A DNA stretch of 64,000 nt from Sodiomyces alkalinus F11 (lineage: Eukaryota; Ascomycota; Sordariomycetes; Glomerellales; Plectosphaerellaceae). The notes beneath the pieces are model-generated. The model searched no databases. It was not told the origin of the DNA and was given only the letters and a program-made list of their open reading frames with translations. Where the stretch lies: the NCBI RefSeq assembly GCF_003711515.1, contig NW_021167085.1, positions 311,649 to 375,648 of the forward strand, in the 5' to 3' direction. This document shows, piece by piece, positions 10,620-21,712 of this stretch (position 1 is the first letter of the stretch; the number at the start of each line of letters is the position of its first letter). The position numbers and the translations under genes are program-made.

Positions 10620-12201
10620 ATGGAATCATCATCGCAATCTCGAAAGAATGCCGCTCGCCGTTCTCATCGGAAGGTACGGACGGGTTGCAAGATGTGTAAA
10701 ACACGGAAGATTAAAGTGAGTTAGTTGGCTGTTGTCTCTTCTCAGCAGCCACAGTCACTGCTGCCGCCACCACCGCCGCCGCCGCCGCCACTACCATCAC
10801 CACCACCACCACCACCACCACCATCCCCCCCGTCGTCTTAGCTAACCGCCCTTCCAGTGCGACGAGACCATGCCCCAATGCCAAAACTGCGTCCGCTACG
10901 GCGCCAAATGCGATATAACCGAGCGCGTCTCCTCCCTCCCCCACCACCGTCAAACCCCCGACGCGTCCGCCCACGACTCGGACTCCGCCTTCTCCTTCAA
11001 CTCCCCCCCCGCCGCCCCCTCCGGCGGGCCCCATGCCGGCCCCCCGTCCCTCAACATGCTCGACCTCGAGCTCCTCTACCACTGGAGCACCACCACCAGC
11101 CGCACCATCACCGAGGACCCGTTCATCCAGGAGTTCTGGCGCTCCAACGCCGTCCAGCTCGCCCTCCGCCGCGACCACGTCATGCGCGGCATCCTCGCCC
11201 TCTCCGCCCTCCACCTGGCCCAGCTGTGCCCCTCCCGCGAAGCCGAGTTCTTGCATCGCTCCGTCGTTCACCACGAGGGTGCCGCCCGTCGTGCCATGAC
11301 GCTGATGCCCCTCGTCGAGTCGACCCAGGACCAGGAGCTCGCCGACAGCCTCTTTGTCTTTTCCGTCCTCACCATGTACTACGGTCAGTCCCCTGTCTCT
11401 CCTCTTCTCTCATCTTCTCTCCTTCCCCAACTAAACACCCCAAAAGCCATCGCCAACTCCGAAGACCCCAGCGGCCCCATCCTCCTCGTCGGGACAGGCG
11501 ACACCGCCCAAGACTGGATGGTCCTCTTCAAAGGCGTAAGCCACCTCGCCACCATCACCAAAGTCGGCCGCGACCCCAACAACATCCTCTACCCCTTCAT
11601 CAACAACGCCCGCAAGCGCAGCCGCGCCCTGCAGGCCCCGAAGCCTCACCCCTACCTCGACCTCCTCCGCGCCCGCCTCGCCGCCACCCCACTCCACCCC
11701 CGCCTGCGCGCCATCTACGACCACACCGTCGACCAGCTCCACAAGCAGTTCTCCGCCTTCTACCTCGCCCCCGCCCCGTCGTCGCCTCCTTCCTCCCCTG
11801 CTTTGACCCCCGCCCCGCGCCCGGCCTTGACCGCCACCGCCGACCGCCGCCAGAACGGGGACGGGGGCGGGGGCGGGGTCGGGGTCGGGGGCGGGGGCTC
11901 CCTCGACCGCGACATCCTCGACATCTTCATCTGGGTCTCCTCCGTCTCGGACAACTTCATGCCCCTGCTCCGCCACGCCCCGTCCCAGGAGACGCTTGCC
12001 ATTTTCAGCTACTTTTGCATGCTGCCCAAGCGTCTGCCGCGCCGGTGGTGGTTGAATCGCTGGGCGGACAGTCTGAAGATTCGCACCTACGAACTGCTGG
12101 ATACCGAGCACCGCACCTGGGTCGTCGAGCCTACGACTTGGGCTGACGCCAATAAGAGGAACAAGGCGAGCCGGTCTGCTGAGAGTGGGATCGCGACTTG
12201 A
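10620..12201 (+). CDS. Zn2Cys6 transcription factor, UPC2/sterol-regulator-like
   Basis: Predicted nuclear fungal transcription factor of 458 aa. Exons are 10620-10715, 10858-11383 and 11447-12201. Intron 1 interrupts the zinc cluster exactly between Lys32 and Cys33. Joined, the cluster is Cys23-x2-Cys26-x6-Cys33-x6-Cys40-x2-Cys43-x6-Cys50, preceded by the basic stretch SRKNAARRSHRKVRTG. After a Ser/Pro-rich linker comes a fungal-specific domain beginning LNMLDLELLYHWSTTTSRT, the wording typical of the sterol-uptake-control (UPC2-like) branch. Intron 2 (63 bp, GTCAGT...CTAAAC...AAAAG) is a multiple of three and free of stops, so its removal rests on signals alone; retention would insert 21 residues. 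A Gly-rich insertion lies at about 11865-11900. Target genes cannot be inferred. The sterol link is by family only. Confidence 0.85.
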
Positions 12202-12322
12202 ATCTCTTTCGTATAGACGTTTACTTACTCTATCTTTCCATTGTTAGCATGGGTGCACAGGCGCTTTAGACACGACTTTACGGTATGGAAAACAAATCAT
12301 AATAATCATAATAATAATAGTG

Positions 12323-12360
<38 letters not shown>

Positions 12361-12527
12361 ACTAATAATAAACTACAAATTCTATGCAAGTTTCCCTGTC
12401 GGGACTCCATCTTACCGGAACTTGATCTATGGGTTCCTACCAATGCCATGCGAACGCCTGGCGCTAATGATCCTCCGAAAACGCCGTTACCAAATACGAA
12501 CCCCCCCCTCATAACCATTCTTCCCAA
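12202..12527. other. Convergent intergenic region with AAT microsatellite
   Basis: This is the short 3'-3' gap between the Zn2Cys6 gene and the dynamin-like gene. It holds an AAT trinucleotide tract at about 12300-12371 and the two 3' UTRs. Confidence 0.6.
12300..12371. repeat. (AAT)n trinucleotide microsatellite
   Basis: Imperfect AAT/ATA run of about 72 bp, interrupted by CAT, GTG and CTACT. It is noncoding and probably length-variable between strains. Confidence 0.85.
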
Positions 12528-15119
12528 TCAAGCCCGACCGAAAAGCTTCTTGGCCGTCGTCCTCTTGAACGGCGGGGCGTTATGAGCATCCGCATTGTCC
12601 CCTCCATACGGACCATGCCCACTCCCCTGGCTAGCATGTGGTGCGTCATACAAAGGGGATGCTGGTGCAGCTGCAACGTCCTCTGGCCTCAGCTTCTCGG
12701 GGCGAGGAGGAGGAGGGGGTGGTGCGTGATGCGGTGCCGGAGCCGTGGAAGTGGCAGTGGCAGTGGCGGGGGCGGGGGCGGCGGCGGGAGTCCAATCTGT
12801 CATCCCTGGCACCGCCGCTGACGTCCTCCGGTCTGTTGGTGTAACCCTCGACCCGGCTGTCCTCTGTTCTGTGCTTCTTGATTCCGACCATACTTTCGGG
12901 TCTACCGTCTTGGGTTCCGTGGTTGTTGTTGGGGCTTCACGTCCCCTCGTCGTCCTCGTCGCAGTAGTCCTGGCAGCCGCCGCCGCCGCCGCCGCCGGCG
13001 TCGTCGGCGCATCCTCATCCGACGTCTCACCACCCCCCCCCCAAGCCTCGTCTTCCACGTACCTCAGCTCCTTGCGCATGGCGAGCGAAGCGCAGATGTC
13101 GCGGGCCTCCTCGATGGCTTCCTTCTGGCTCTTCAGGGCCAACCGCCGATCGCGCGTCTCCTTGTTCTCGGCGGCAATGGCCTCGACCGTCTCGTTGGCC
13201 AGGCCCATGAAGGCGACCGAGTTGAAGATGCCGTACATGCCCTGCAGCAGGTGGCGCTCGACCACCTGGGTGATGGTGTTGCGGATGAAGGTCTTGGCGG
13301 CGAGCTCGTAGAAGATGAGCATCTTCTCCAGCACCTCCTCGGCCTCGGAGAAGGTGGCGCCGTCCCGGGTGGCCTCGGCGTGCCACTTGCGCAGGCGCTC
13401 CTCGTACTCCGGGTCGTAGGGCTGGATCTCCAGGTGCATGTCCTGGGTGAGGCGCTCGAGCTCGTCCTGGGCGCTGGCCATGAGGGCCCTCATCTGCGGG
13501 TCGAGGAAGTGGGTGCGGAGCGGCTCGCGCATGCGCTGCGGCCAGGCGAAGTCGATGACCTCGGCCAAAAACTCGTTGCACACGACGCCCAGGTTGTCCT
13601 TGTGCTCCTGGGCCAGCTTCGGCCAGTTCTCCGAGTAGCTCTGGAACAACATGTAGACGGCGCGGGGCTTGGGATCCGTGGGGAATTCGGAACCGCGGAT
13701 CTGGCGTAGCAGCATCTCGACCTCGTGGGCGACGAAACCCTTCTTGCCTCCGTCGGCCCCCTGGCCCGCCGGCGGCAGGTTCAGGGTGCTGGCCGAGGCA
13801 GAGGCAGAGGCAGAGGCAGAGGCGCGAGGGTCGGTGGCGGACGAAAAGCCAAACTTGCGACCGTTCTGGCGAATGCGGTGGGAAAACTTCTCGTTCTCCT
13901 CGATGGCGCGGGCTCGGAGGTTCTGGGCGGGCGTACCACGAGGGTCGGCGGTGGCGCGGAAGAAGTTCTTGCCGGGCGGGTTCTTGTAGAAACCGTAGAC
14001 GGCGGGGATGACGAGCTCCTTGGAGGCCGAGGACAGCTCGACGAGCTCGATACGCATCTCCTCGATAGTGTCCTTGCCCGTGCCCATGGACTTGAGCTCG
14101 GCGTCGCAGTCGTCGAGGGCCTTTTGGATCTGCTTCCGCAGGGTCTTGACGTGCCGGCCGATGTGGCGCTGGAGCTGGACGCTGAGGGTCTGCTTCAGGG
14201 CGGCGGCGCCGCACATGGACTCGGGGAGAGCGCGCCACTTGCCACGGCCGAAGAAGTCTTCCTCGCGCTGCCTGCGTTCGCGAGGCGACGGCCAGGGCTG
14301 GCCCTGATCGCGTGGGCCCGGGTTCAGCAGCACGTACCAACCGAGCTTGAAGTAGTTTGATTTGTCCCGGTTCTGAACGAGGTCGATGAACTTGTCTTCG
14401 AGCCCGATGGACTCGGTCAGGTCGGGTTTGGTCAAGACGCCGATGGTGCGGGAACCAGACGGGTCGAAATGGCGAGCCTTGCCGAGAATCGGGGCCTGGA
14501 CATAGTCGCTGTTTCCTCCGACGACGGCGAGGATGATGGTACGCGAGCTCTTCATGTAGCGGTCGCAGAGGGTCTCGATGGTCCTGATGTCGTCCAGGGA
14601 TTGGTCGTTGTTCGCGTTCTTGACCAGCCCGGGCAGGTCAACAAGGGTCAGCAGGGGCATGTCCGGGCCACGCTTCTCGACAACCAGGATATCTCGCGCG
14701 GCAAAGCGACCGGGGATGTTCTTGGGGGCGATCAAGTCGGAGGCGGTCCGCATGAGGGTATCGAAGGACATGCCAACGTCAACAGTGCCGCCGAACTGCT
14801 TTAGGCGTTCCTGCTCGCGGAGGTCACGGTTTCTGTCGGGGATGATGGTGACCTTCAAGGACGGCTCGTTGGATCTCCGCAGCCTAATCTCGGTGGCGAA
14901 CCTGGTACAGGCGCCGGCATCGCGGGGGAAGGGAGTGCCGGTGATGGCTTCGAGGACGGAACTCTTGCCGGCAGACTGGTCTCCGACGACGACGATCTGG
15001 GGTAGTTTCACGTTGTCGAGCTGAGCAAACTGCAGCTTGTCGATGAGTTCGAGCAGGCCCCTCTGCTCGTTGGCCATGTCGGCCGAGCCGAGGGCGGAAT
15101 CGAGATTTTGTGACACCAT
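12528..15119 (-). CDS. Dynamin/Mx-like large GTPase with low-complexity C-terminal tail
   Basis: Intronless frame of 863 aa. The N-terminal GTPase domain has the P-loop GDQSAGKSS at residues 46-54, the G3 motif DLPGLV and the G4 motif TKPD. Threonine for switch I lies in the PRDAGACTRFATEIRLRR segment. The middle and effector (stalk/GED) region follows, with the YELAAKTFIRNTITQVVERHLL helix. The last ~190 residues are Ala/Thr/Pro-rich low complexity, then an end motif FKRTTAKKLFGRA. This is the organisation of fungal Mx-like dynamins, which self-assemble and remodel membranes; several are found next to or within non-self recognition loci, but no specific role is implied here. An Ala-Ser dipeptide run (about 13795-13830) comes from a hexanucleotide repeat in the middle of the stalk. 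Start at 15119 is the first Met and gives a normal N-terminus. Confidence 0.9.
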   Translation of the reverse strand: MVSQNLDSALGSADMANEQRGLLELIDKLQFAQLDNVKLPQIVVVGDQSAGKSSVLEAITGTPFPRDAGACTRFATEIRLRRSNEPSLKVTIIPDRNRDLREQERLKQFGGTVDVGMSFDTLMRTASDLIAPKNIPGRFAARDILVVEKRGPDMPLLTLVDLPGLVKNANNDQSLDDIRTIETLCDRYMKSSRTIILAVVGGNSDYVQAPILGKARHFDPSGSRTIGVLTKPDLTESIGLEDKFIDLVQNRDKSNYFKLGWYVLLNPGPRDQGQPWPSPRERRQREEDFFGRGKWRALPESMCGAAALKQTLSVQLQRHIGRHVKTLRKQIQKALDDCDAELKSMGTGKDTIEEMRIELVELSSASKELVIPAVYGFYKNPPGKNFFRATADPRGTPAQNLRARAIEENEKFSHRIRQNGRKFGFSSATDPRASASASASASASTLNLPPAGQGADGGKKGFVAHEVEMLLRQIRGSEFPTDPKPRAVYMLFQSYSENWPKLAQEHKDNLGVVCNEFLAEVIDFAWPQRMREPLRTHFLDPQMRALMASAQDELERLTQDMHLEIQPYDPEYEERLRKWHAEATRDGATFSEAEEVLEKMLIFYELAAKTFIRNTITQVVERHLLQGMYGIFNSVAFMGLANETVEAIAAENKETRDRRLALKSQKEAIEEARDICASLAMRKELRYVEDEAWGGGGETSDEDAPTTPAAAAAAAARTTATRTTRGREAPTTTTEPKTVDPKVWSESRSTEQRTAGSRVTPTDRRTSAAVPGMTDWTPAAAPAPATATATSTAPAPHHAPPPPPPRPEKLRPEDVAAAPASPLYDAPHASQGSGHGPYGGDNADAHNAPPFKRTTAKKLFGRA

Positions 15120-16996
15120 ATCTGGGCTGTTGGCTGTTGTTGGGGAGTGTCAGTGATGAAGATTGAACCCTTAGGCTCAAGGCCTGGCTGTTGCTTTTCT
15201 TTTCTTCTTTTCCCCTTGTTCTGCCGGAATTTCGTCGAAGTGGGAAGGCGATAAGGGAGTGAAGAGGATCAAGGTTTTGGCTGAACACAGGGAGCACAAA
15301 GAGGCAGGAGGTACTAGTTTATAAAGGCTTCCTGCCTTCTGTAGGAAAGGAAAGAAGAAAAAAAAAATCGGTGCCTAAGTGGTCGGAGTAGGTTAGACGG
15401 AAGGTGGAAGGCACAAATCGTCGCAAGGGGGCGTCGTCAGCTTTCCTCTTAAGCCTTCTCCTTAAGATCACAGCCACATCAAGCTGTGGCACAGTGGGCG
15501 AGGCGTGGAACTGCACAGCCACAATACAATAGTCATCGGGTTAAGAATCGAACGTCCGTCCCAGGCAACCGGTTAGGGAGGGAGACGGAGGGAGATGACG
15601 ATGGACCGCGCGGCCGCCTAGCACTTGGCATTTGCTGTAGCTAGACCCTTCTTGGAGTCAAAAGAGAGCGGCATCCGAGTCGTCGAATAAAATGAGCGGA
15701 CCGGCCATGTTGCCACCCGTGGGGGGGCTGGGGAGGTCTGAATGATGTGGACGTAACGAAAGAGGGGAAAAGGGAAAGAAGGAGAGGAGTCGAGAGTCAA
15801 GGCCAGACGTCACCATAAAGAGGGAACCAAGCTAGTGTGCGTGACTAAGCGGGATGTGGCAAATGCTATTGTGGCTGTGTTACGTCTTGTGGCTCGGGTA
15901 CACGGCCTAATAAACATTAGTCACCAGAGAGCGGGAAGAGAGCAGGTGTATACATGGTGTATCGGCTTGAAAAGGCACTGCCTTGTGCAGTTTTATTCGT
16001 CAATACGTATACATACGTTCGACTTGTGCTATAGAGCCTACATCGCCCTCGCATTCCACACACCGACAACCCACGAATCCACTCGGACCACCAGATTGAA
16101 GGCTCTCGGCATCAGCTGTGCCAAGCCATGGTGGGCGTACAACTGACATGGCATGGCGCTGAAATTGTCTTGTCCATCCTCGTTACGAACGGAGGCGCCA
16201 GGCAGTTCATCTCAGCTCTATCGTCGTCATGTACAACGAGAAATATTTGATAATGAACCGTAAGGCACCGACATGTACCCATCGAGCACATAGTCGTCTT
16301 GGGAATGTAATGTGAGGCTGCCCTGACTCGGCCTCGATGTAGGCAAGTCGGCCCTCTTGAAATGACCCAATCATAAGAGAAGCCGACGGTGCCACAAATG
16401 AAGGGTTAACCTAATGATGAGGCAAGCCATGGGCAGACCTGTTCCTCCAGGGTCCTGCTGCACGGCCTATGAGCCCAACGTCGCATGCATGCTAAATTAC
16501 GCAGATAGTAGTACCTGAAAGCGATGCTTTGCTTCACGCTGGCTCGGTCAGACCAGTACTTTGGCTGGTAAAAATGTTCTGGTCCCTGGGATAACAGTTT
16601 TCCGTTAGCAGCTTGCCAACACATGACGTGCACAAGAAAAGAGAAGAAAAAAAAAAGAAACCAGCTGGGAATATCAGAGTAACTATGAACTTGGGATCAT
16701 TCAAGTATTTGCTTGTCAAATACAATCTAGCGTTAAAGGATTTCATCATATGAGGCTGGTAAAAGAAAGGTGAAAAGAAAAGAATCTAAGAAAAAGAAGA
16801 AAAAAATCACATACCGAATTTCGGATCTTGGTGCCCTGATGGCGCTAGACCGGTCAGATCGACCCCTGGGCATAAAAATACTTTTTTTCCCGAGTTGTTT
16901 CACGTCAAATCGTTCGAGCAACGCAATAAACTAAGCTGGGTGAGCAGAGAACGGCAAGCAAAAGGCAACGACCACACATACCAGTTCAAACCTCCT
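15120..16996. other. Intergenic, no gene seen
   Basis: About 1.9 kb between the dynamin promoter and the SVP26 3' end. Short frames only, with none showing a domain or plausible splicing. A GTTCGATTC-like T-loop string near 15545 (minus strand) does not sit in a foldable tRNA. Confidence 0.5.
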
Positions 16997-17867
16997 TCAC
17001 CTATCCCATGACGCGTTTCCCGCTCTCTGCAAGCCTACTGTCTTGAACACCTCCCCAATGGCGCCAAGGACATTGTCGACGATGGCCTTGACCATCCCCT
17101 GCCTCCTGTTCTTGCCGTCAGGGCCTATGCGAGGACCTTCCGTTCCCATGGTAGGCAACACATTGTCGTTGGCCGACAAGCTGACGAAGAGCGCGAACGG
17201 CACCAGCCACACGCAGATTCCGAAATACGAAGCAATTTGGGCGAAGGAGGGGATGTCGGGCTGGTCATAAATCGATCGCATGTTGGCGAGGGATCTTGCT
17301 TGCGCTTCGGAAAAGTGCCGGAACCAAAAGTAGTGGTTTACCAGGACGAGGACTGTAAATCGAATTAGCACGAATATTGGAAGCCGGATGGTCAGACAAC
17401 TGTAACGAGGAGAGCCCCCGGATTGAGCTGCCGGGGGGTTGGTCAGAACATAACATACCACAAGAGGCGAGGAACAGAGGATCCGCTAATTGGACAAAAG
17501 GGAACCTCCGCATGTTTCCCAGGTAAATAACATGAGAGAAGATCGACAGCAGGGTCAATTTGAAAGGGAACCCGTCAACGATCCATAGTAGAAGCTGCAG
17601 GACGATGACGAAGTAGATCAGACGCGTCAAGAGTCGCTTCGCGATCACGGTGTGTTCCTCGACCAGCTCAGAAAGATAGTAAAGACCAGAAGCTGCACGC
17701 AAAAAAAAAATTAGCCGACATTGCCTTCAAGACTTGACAAGCTTTGCTGCCGAGGGGGAGGAAGAATCGGAGCAAGCAAGAACCGGATGCACCGTACCAA
17801 TAGCTAGGGTCAGAAAGCAGAAGCCCACAATCGACCCTACGATCCCGAGGAGAGGAACAATCCACAT
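16997..17867 (-). CDS. SVP26: SVP26/TEX261-family membrane protein (COPII cargo adaptor)
   Basis: Exons 17798-17867, 17459-17692 and 16997-17352 (minus strand) give 219 aa, close to the yeast family length. All three junctions keep phase and rebuild the family blocks: MWIVPLLGIVGSIVGFCFLTL (first membrane helix), SGLYYLSELVEEHTV, LLLWIVDGFPFKLTLLSIFS, RRFPFVQLADPLF, VLVNHYFWFRHFSE and SYFGICVWLVPFALFVSLSA. The protein has four predicted membrane segments. SVP26 cycles between ER and early Golgi and helps load type II glycosyltransferases into COPII vesicles (established for yeast). It is transcribed divergently from BUD23, with 451 bp between the two ATGs. Identification is confident; the cargo set in this fungus is unknown. 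Confidence 0.92.
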
Positions 17868-18318
17868 TGTGTTGAATTCAGACCTCACACATTCTAAAGT
17901 GGTTCTAGGCGGACAGAGAGACAGGTGGTGGTGCTTCGAACGCCACCGACGACAGTGGTGAAGGGAGGGAGAGGAAAGGGGAAGGAAAAGAAAGATTCCA
18001 AGCGTGTCCTTTGATGCCGTCCGCGACCTGACCTGGCCCGTGCTTCGGAGCTTTTATTATCCGGTGCGAGTCTCCCGTAGTCAGATCTACCAATGAAACT
18101 CGGAGTTTGGATACGTACCCGAACCCCCCACCAATTGCTTATCGGAAGCATCCACATCGAAATTCTGCTAGAATTTTGACCTCCAGCGTCTCAATGAGAG
18201 TGCGTCAACCCAGGACGTCTCACGACACTCTCCTCTAACATAGTACGGACCAAAATCTTTGCCATTTGATTTCTTTTTTTTTTTTTTGTTATTTTTTTTT
18301 TCTGTTATAACAGCCATC
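17868..18318. promoter_or_regulatory. Shared divergent promoter region SVP26 / BUD23
   Basis: A 451-bp interval lies between two divergent starts. It contains T-rich runs immediately before the BUD23 ATG (about 18270-18301). No specific operator is recognised. Bidirectional promoter use is inferred from geometry only. Confidence 0.5.
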
Positions 18319-19275
18319 ATGTCGCGCCCCGAAGATACCCTGTGAGCATTTCCTACCCTTCACATCCTCACCCCTCGTCCTCCCATCCTCGCACCCGCCA
18401 ACCCTCCCAACCCAACCCTGAACATCCCAAACTAACACCCCCCCAGCGCGGCAGACATCCACTACAATGACTCCGAAGCCCGCAAATACACCACCTCCTC
18501 CCGCATCCAAAACATCCAAGCCTCCATGACCCGCCGCGCCCTCGAAATCCTCGACCTCAAATCCCCCTCCCTCATCCTCGACGTAGGCTGCGGCAGCGGC
18601 CTCTCCGGCGAGATCCTCACCGCCGAGCGCCCCGAAGACGGCGGCCCCCACACCTGGATCGGCATGGACGTGTCCCCCTCCATGCTCGACGTCGCCCTCC
18701 AGCGCGACGTCCAAGGCGACCTCCTCCTCGCCGACATGGGCCAAGGCGTCCCCTTCCGCCCGGGCGCCTTCGACGCCGCCATCAGCATCTCCGCCGTCCA
18801 GTGGCTCTGCAACGCCGAGGCCAGCGACACCTCCCCCGCCGGCCGCCTCGCCCGCTTCTTCGACGGCCTCTACGCCTCCCTCCGCCGCGGCGCCCGCGCC
18901 GTCTGCCAGTTCTACCCCAAGAACGACCAGCAGAAAACCATGATCACCCGGGCCGCCGTCCGCGCTGGCTTTGGCGCCGGCCTCCTCGAGGATGACCCCA
19001 ATACCAAGAACGTCAAGCTCTACCTCGTCCTCACGGTGGGCGGGTCCGCCGGGGACGGCCGCGGCGGGGACATCACCGGCGTCGTCGACGGGATGGACAA
19101 CGTCGACGTGTTGGATTCGAGGCCGAAAGCCGCCGACGACAAGTCCGGGAAGGGCGCCATCAAGAAGGGGAGCAAGGCTTGGATCGTTCACAAGAAGGAG
19201 CAGATGGAGAGGAAGGGAAAGGTGGTCAAGACTACTTCCAAGTACACGGGGCGCAAACGTCGGGTGGCCTTTTGA
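18319..19275 (+). CDS. BUD23: 18S rRNA (guanine-N7)-methyltransferase Bud23
   Basis: Exons 18319-18341 and 18447-19275 give 283 aa. The first exon (MSRPEDT) joins in phase to AADIHYNDSEARKYTTSSRI, the conserved N-terminus of Bud23/WBSCR22. The SAM-binding motif I is LDVGCGSGLSG, followed by the acidic loop WIGMDVSPSMLDVA. The family-specific C-terminal domain is present: AWIVHKKEQMERKGK followed by a basic tail TSKYTGRKRRVAF, which carries a nuclear/nucleolar signal. Bud23, with Trm112, N7-methylates a guanosine in the 18S rRNA P-site region during small-subunit maturation. The long opposite-strand frame over this gene is a codon-bias shadow. Confidence is high. Confidence 0.94.
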
Positions 19276-19459
19276 TGGGGCTCTCGGCTCTTCAGCCTTT
19301 TCTTTCTTTGGGTCTGGCGTTGCATGGCGGGGGAGGGGAGGTTAGGAGTTTGTCCTCATGTTTCTGTTCAAGGAGGTTTTGCAGTATTGCAATGTGGGAT
19401 ACCCATGATATTTTTTACCTACGGTCCGACGACACTTTCGTCTCTCGGCCACTTCCGTG

Positions 19460-21712
19460 TCACACAAGATCCATCCTCACCACATTCACACCCACAGCCC
19501 GCAAATTAGGAGGCGTAAGCAAATCCTCCATAGCCACAAGTTCCCTCTTCTCACACTCCCCCTTCGTTAGTCCCCTCACCCTATCTATCCTCGGGTCCTC
19601 CCCTTCCCCGTTCCAAACGCCCTTCCCATGTACGAATATCGGCGTTGCCTGCTCTTCAGAGTCTTCACAGTCCATCACGATCCTCATGCCCTCTGGTAAC
19701 GGGCCCAGGAGAGCCTCCCCCGTCATGAGCCCTTCAACGTAGCAATCCCCAACAACAACAACAGCTTCACCCGCTTCTCCGGCCGTCGCACTGCGCGACG
19801 AACGAACCTGACGCAACACAAGCGGCACATCGCACCCGAGGAGCACCACAATCCTATCCCCCGGCCGGGTCTCCCTAGGTCCGAGCCCAATATACCCTTC
19901 CTCGGTCGTTAGGACCGCTCGCCCCCTGCAGCTGGCCAAGAGATGCGTGGCGAACCCAAGCGTGACGGAATCATACGAGTCGCTCCCCCTCGCCGACTCG
20001 CCCTCGCCCTCCCGTTGCCCCTCTTCCCTGGGCACCGTCGTCAGAACCGTCTTGAGGGCATCCACGCTCGCTTCCAAGTCGGGGTACGCCTCCACGGCCG
20101 GGTGGTAGGACGATGCGAAGAGTCCCCAGGCCAGGACGGCGCAGTACGCTTCAAGCAACGTCGTCGTCGACGCATCGTGTTCTTGTTCCGGGTGTTGTCG
20201 TCTCGGGCGGTAGCGGGCGGTGAGCACATCGGTCGGCGCACACCGTCGTACGGCGGCAACGACGTCCGGGAGGGGGACGAGATCCGCGAAAAGCAGCCGC
20301 GCCGACTTGACCGTCGCGCATCGTATTCCTGCTGCGCGTAGGATCCCCCCACAGTCGCTGTCTGGGATAAACTCCACGTGGGCCCCCGACAACCCGCTGG
20401 CCAGATGCATCGGCATGCGGTTCGCAGCCCGCTTGACGCACCAGTCCGGTACCCAAGAAGGCAGCCTTTCATCGAGCGCCGCTGTGTCGGTTGCGTTACT
20501 GGCAGTAGTCGCACTAGTACTACTACTGGTCACCATCTCGCATGAAGCCAAAATATTCGCATCCCCCGCGTGGGCGATGTACCGGAGCACCGCATCTCGG
20601 TACACCTGCGCCTTGGAGACCGTGTAGTCCGGCAGCAAGCCCATCAAATCGGCATCCACGTCCGACGCCATCCCCAGCGCAGCATGGACTCGCTCCCGCG
20701 GGTCCTCGCAGCTAAACTTGCGTCCCTGGTCCAGCAACTCGGCAAACGTGTAATCGCCCGTGTTCCCGCCATCGCCGCGACTCCCTTGACACAAGAATAA
20801 AAGCAACATCTCGAACCTCCGCGCGAACCGCAGCTCGGGCTGGCTATCGGCAGACCGATCAAGGTAATGCCGCCGCTTATTCGCAACACAGGCGAACGCA
20901 TTGCGTAGGAGATCCCAACTCGCGACCTTGTTTCCGCACACCACAACGACCGTGGCAGCCGGGTCCGCCGCAGCAGCAGCAGCGGCGATGTGCAGACGAG
21001 ACCACAAGCGGCCAAACCAAGGCCGATGGACCAGGTGATAGATCGACCACAGGTCGTCCTGGTCGTAAGGGAGGGGCACAGCCGGGTCAGCCCAGGAATG
21101 CGAATGCCCCCCCACGGCCGCCGCTGCGGGGGAAGGGCGCATGCGGGCATGGTTCTCGAAATCGAACTCGACCATCCAGCCCAGGTCCTCGAGGAGCGAC
21201 AGCGCCGCCGTGCTGTCGTCGGCCTCCTGGCCCAACCACACGACCACCCGCGCCGCAGACGCGTACACGTCCCGCATCATGGCGACATGCTGGGCTTTCT
21301 CTGCGAGGTTGTGCTGGTCTATGCAGATGTAATCAACCCAGAGGTTGCGCGGTCTGTCCTTATGGCGGAGGTAGCGCAGCATTGTGCCGAGGTACTGCGG
21401 GAGCCAGAGCCTGCGACTGCTGGAGCCGATCTTGACGCAGTCGGACTTGTTGTTGTTGGACATGCTGGGCACCCATCCGTGCGAAACGGCCTCGTAGGGG
21501 AGGTGGCTAGGAATCGGATCGTCGAGCGACACGGTGTGGATTTCACCCCTCAAGTCGTCGAGGAAGCTCCCTGGCACAAGGGTGAGGATGCGTGTTTCCT
21601 TGCGGCGTTCTGGGTCGATGCTGGCGGCCGAGTGCTTATATGGACGCTTGTCTCTGTGTTTCTTGACCACGTGGGCGAAGCCGATAGCTGACCAGAAAAT
21701 GACCGCCGCCAT
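19460..21712 (-). CDS. Heterokaryon incompatibility (HET) domain protein
   Basis: Single-exon gene of 750 aa from Met 21712 (an in-frame Met at 21817 would add 35 residues). The HET domain spans roughly residues 85-250. Its blocks are YEAVSHGW, LWVDYICIDQHNLAEKAQHV, MMRDVYASAARVVVWLG and the acidic strand following it; these match the conserved Y-x-ALSY-x-WG, LWIDxxCINQ and M-x-x-IY-x-x-A-x-x-V-x-x-WLG elements. The C-terminal half has the pattern usual in HET proteins, including PDYTVSKAQVYRDA and a terminal RPGDRIVVLLGCDVPLVLR block before a GDCYVEG strand. HET proteins mediate non-self recognition and programmed cell death after hyphal fusion; many paralogues have no known trigger. It lies 3' of, and on the same strand as, an NLR-like locus. 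The partner and allelic specificity are unknown. Confidence 0.92.
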   Translation of the reverse strand: MAAVIFWSAIGFAHVVKKHRDKRPYKHSAASIDPERRKETRILTLVPGSFLDDLRGEIHTVSLDDPIPSHLPYEAVSHGWVPSMSNNNKSDCVKIGSSSRRLWLPQYLGTMLRYLRHKDRPRNLWVDYICIDQHNLAEKAQHVAMMRDVYASAARVVVWLGQEADDSTAALSLLEDLGWMVEFDFENHARMRPSPAAAAVGGHSHSWADPAVPLPYDQDDLWSIYHLVHRPWFGRLWSRLHIAAAAAAADPAATVVVVCGNKVASWDLLRNAFACVANKRRHYLDRSADSQPELRFARRFEMLLLFLCQGSRGDGGNTGDYTFAELLDQGRKFSCEDPRERVHAALGMASDVDADLMGLLPDYTVSKAQVYRDAVLRYIAHAGDANILASCEMVTSSSTSATTASNATDTAALDERLPSWVPDWCVKRAANRMPMHLASGLSGAHVEFIPDSDCGGILRAAGIRCATVKSARLLFADLVPLPDVVAAVRRCAPTDVLTARYRPRRQHPEQEHDASTTTLLEAYCAVLAWGLFASSYHPAVEAYPDLEASVDALKTVLTTVPREEGQREGEGESARGSDSYDSVTLGFATHLLASCRGRAVLTTEEGYIGLGPRETRPGDRIVVLLGCDVPLVLRQVRSSRSATAGEAGEAVVVVGDCYVEGLMTGEALLGPLPEGMRIVMDCEDSEEQATPIFVHGKGVWNGEGEDPRIDRVRGLTKGECEKRELVAMEDLLTPPNLRAVGVNVVRMDLV

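Noticed and set aside
15525..15560. Possible tRNA T-arm (GTTCGATTC on minus strand)
   Set aside because: No matching five-base T-stem, anticodon stem or acceptor stem around it.
18289..19191. 300-codon minus-strand frame over BUD23
   Set aside because: Antisense shadow of the methyltransferase gene, rich in Gly/Ala/Val/Asp.
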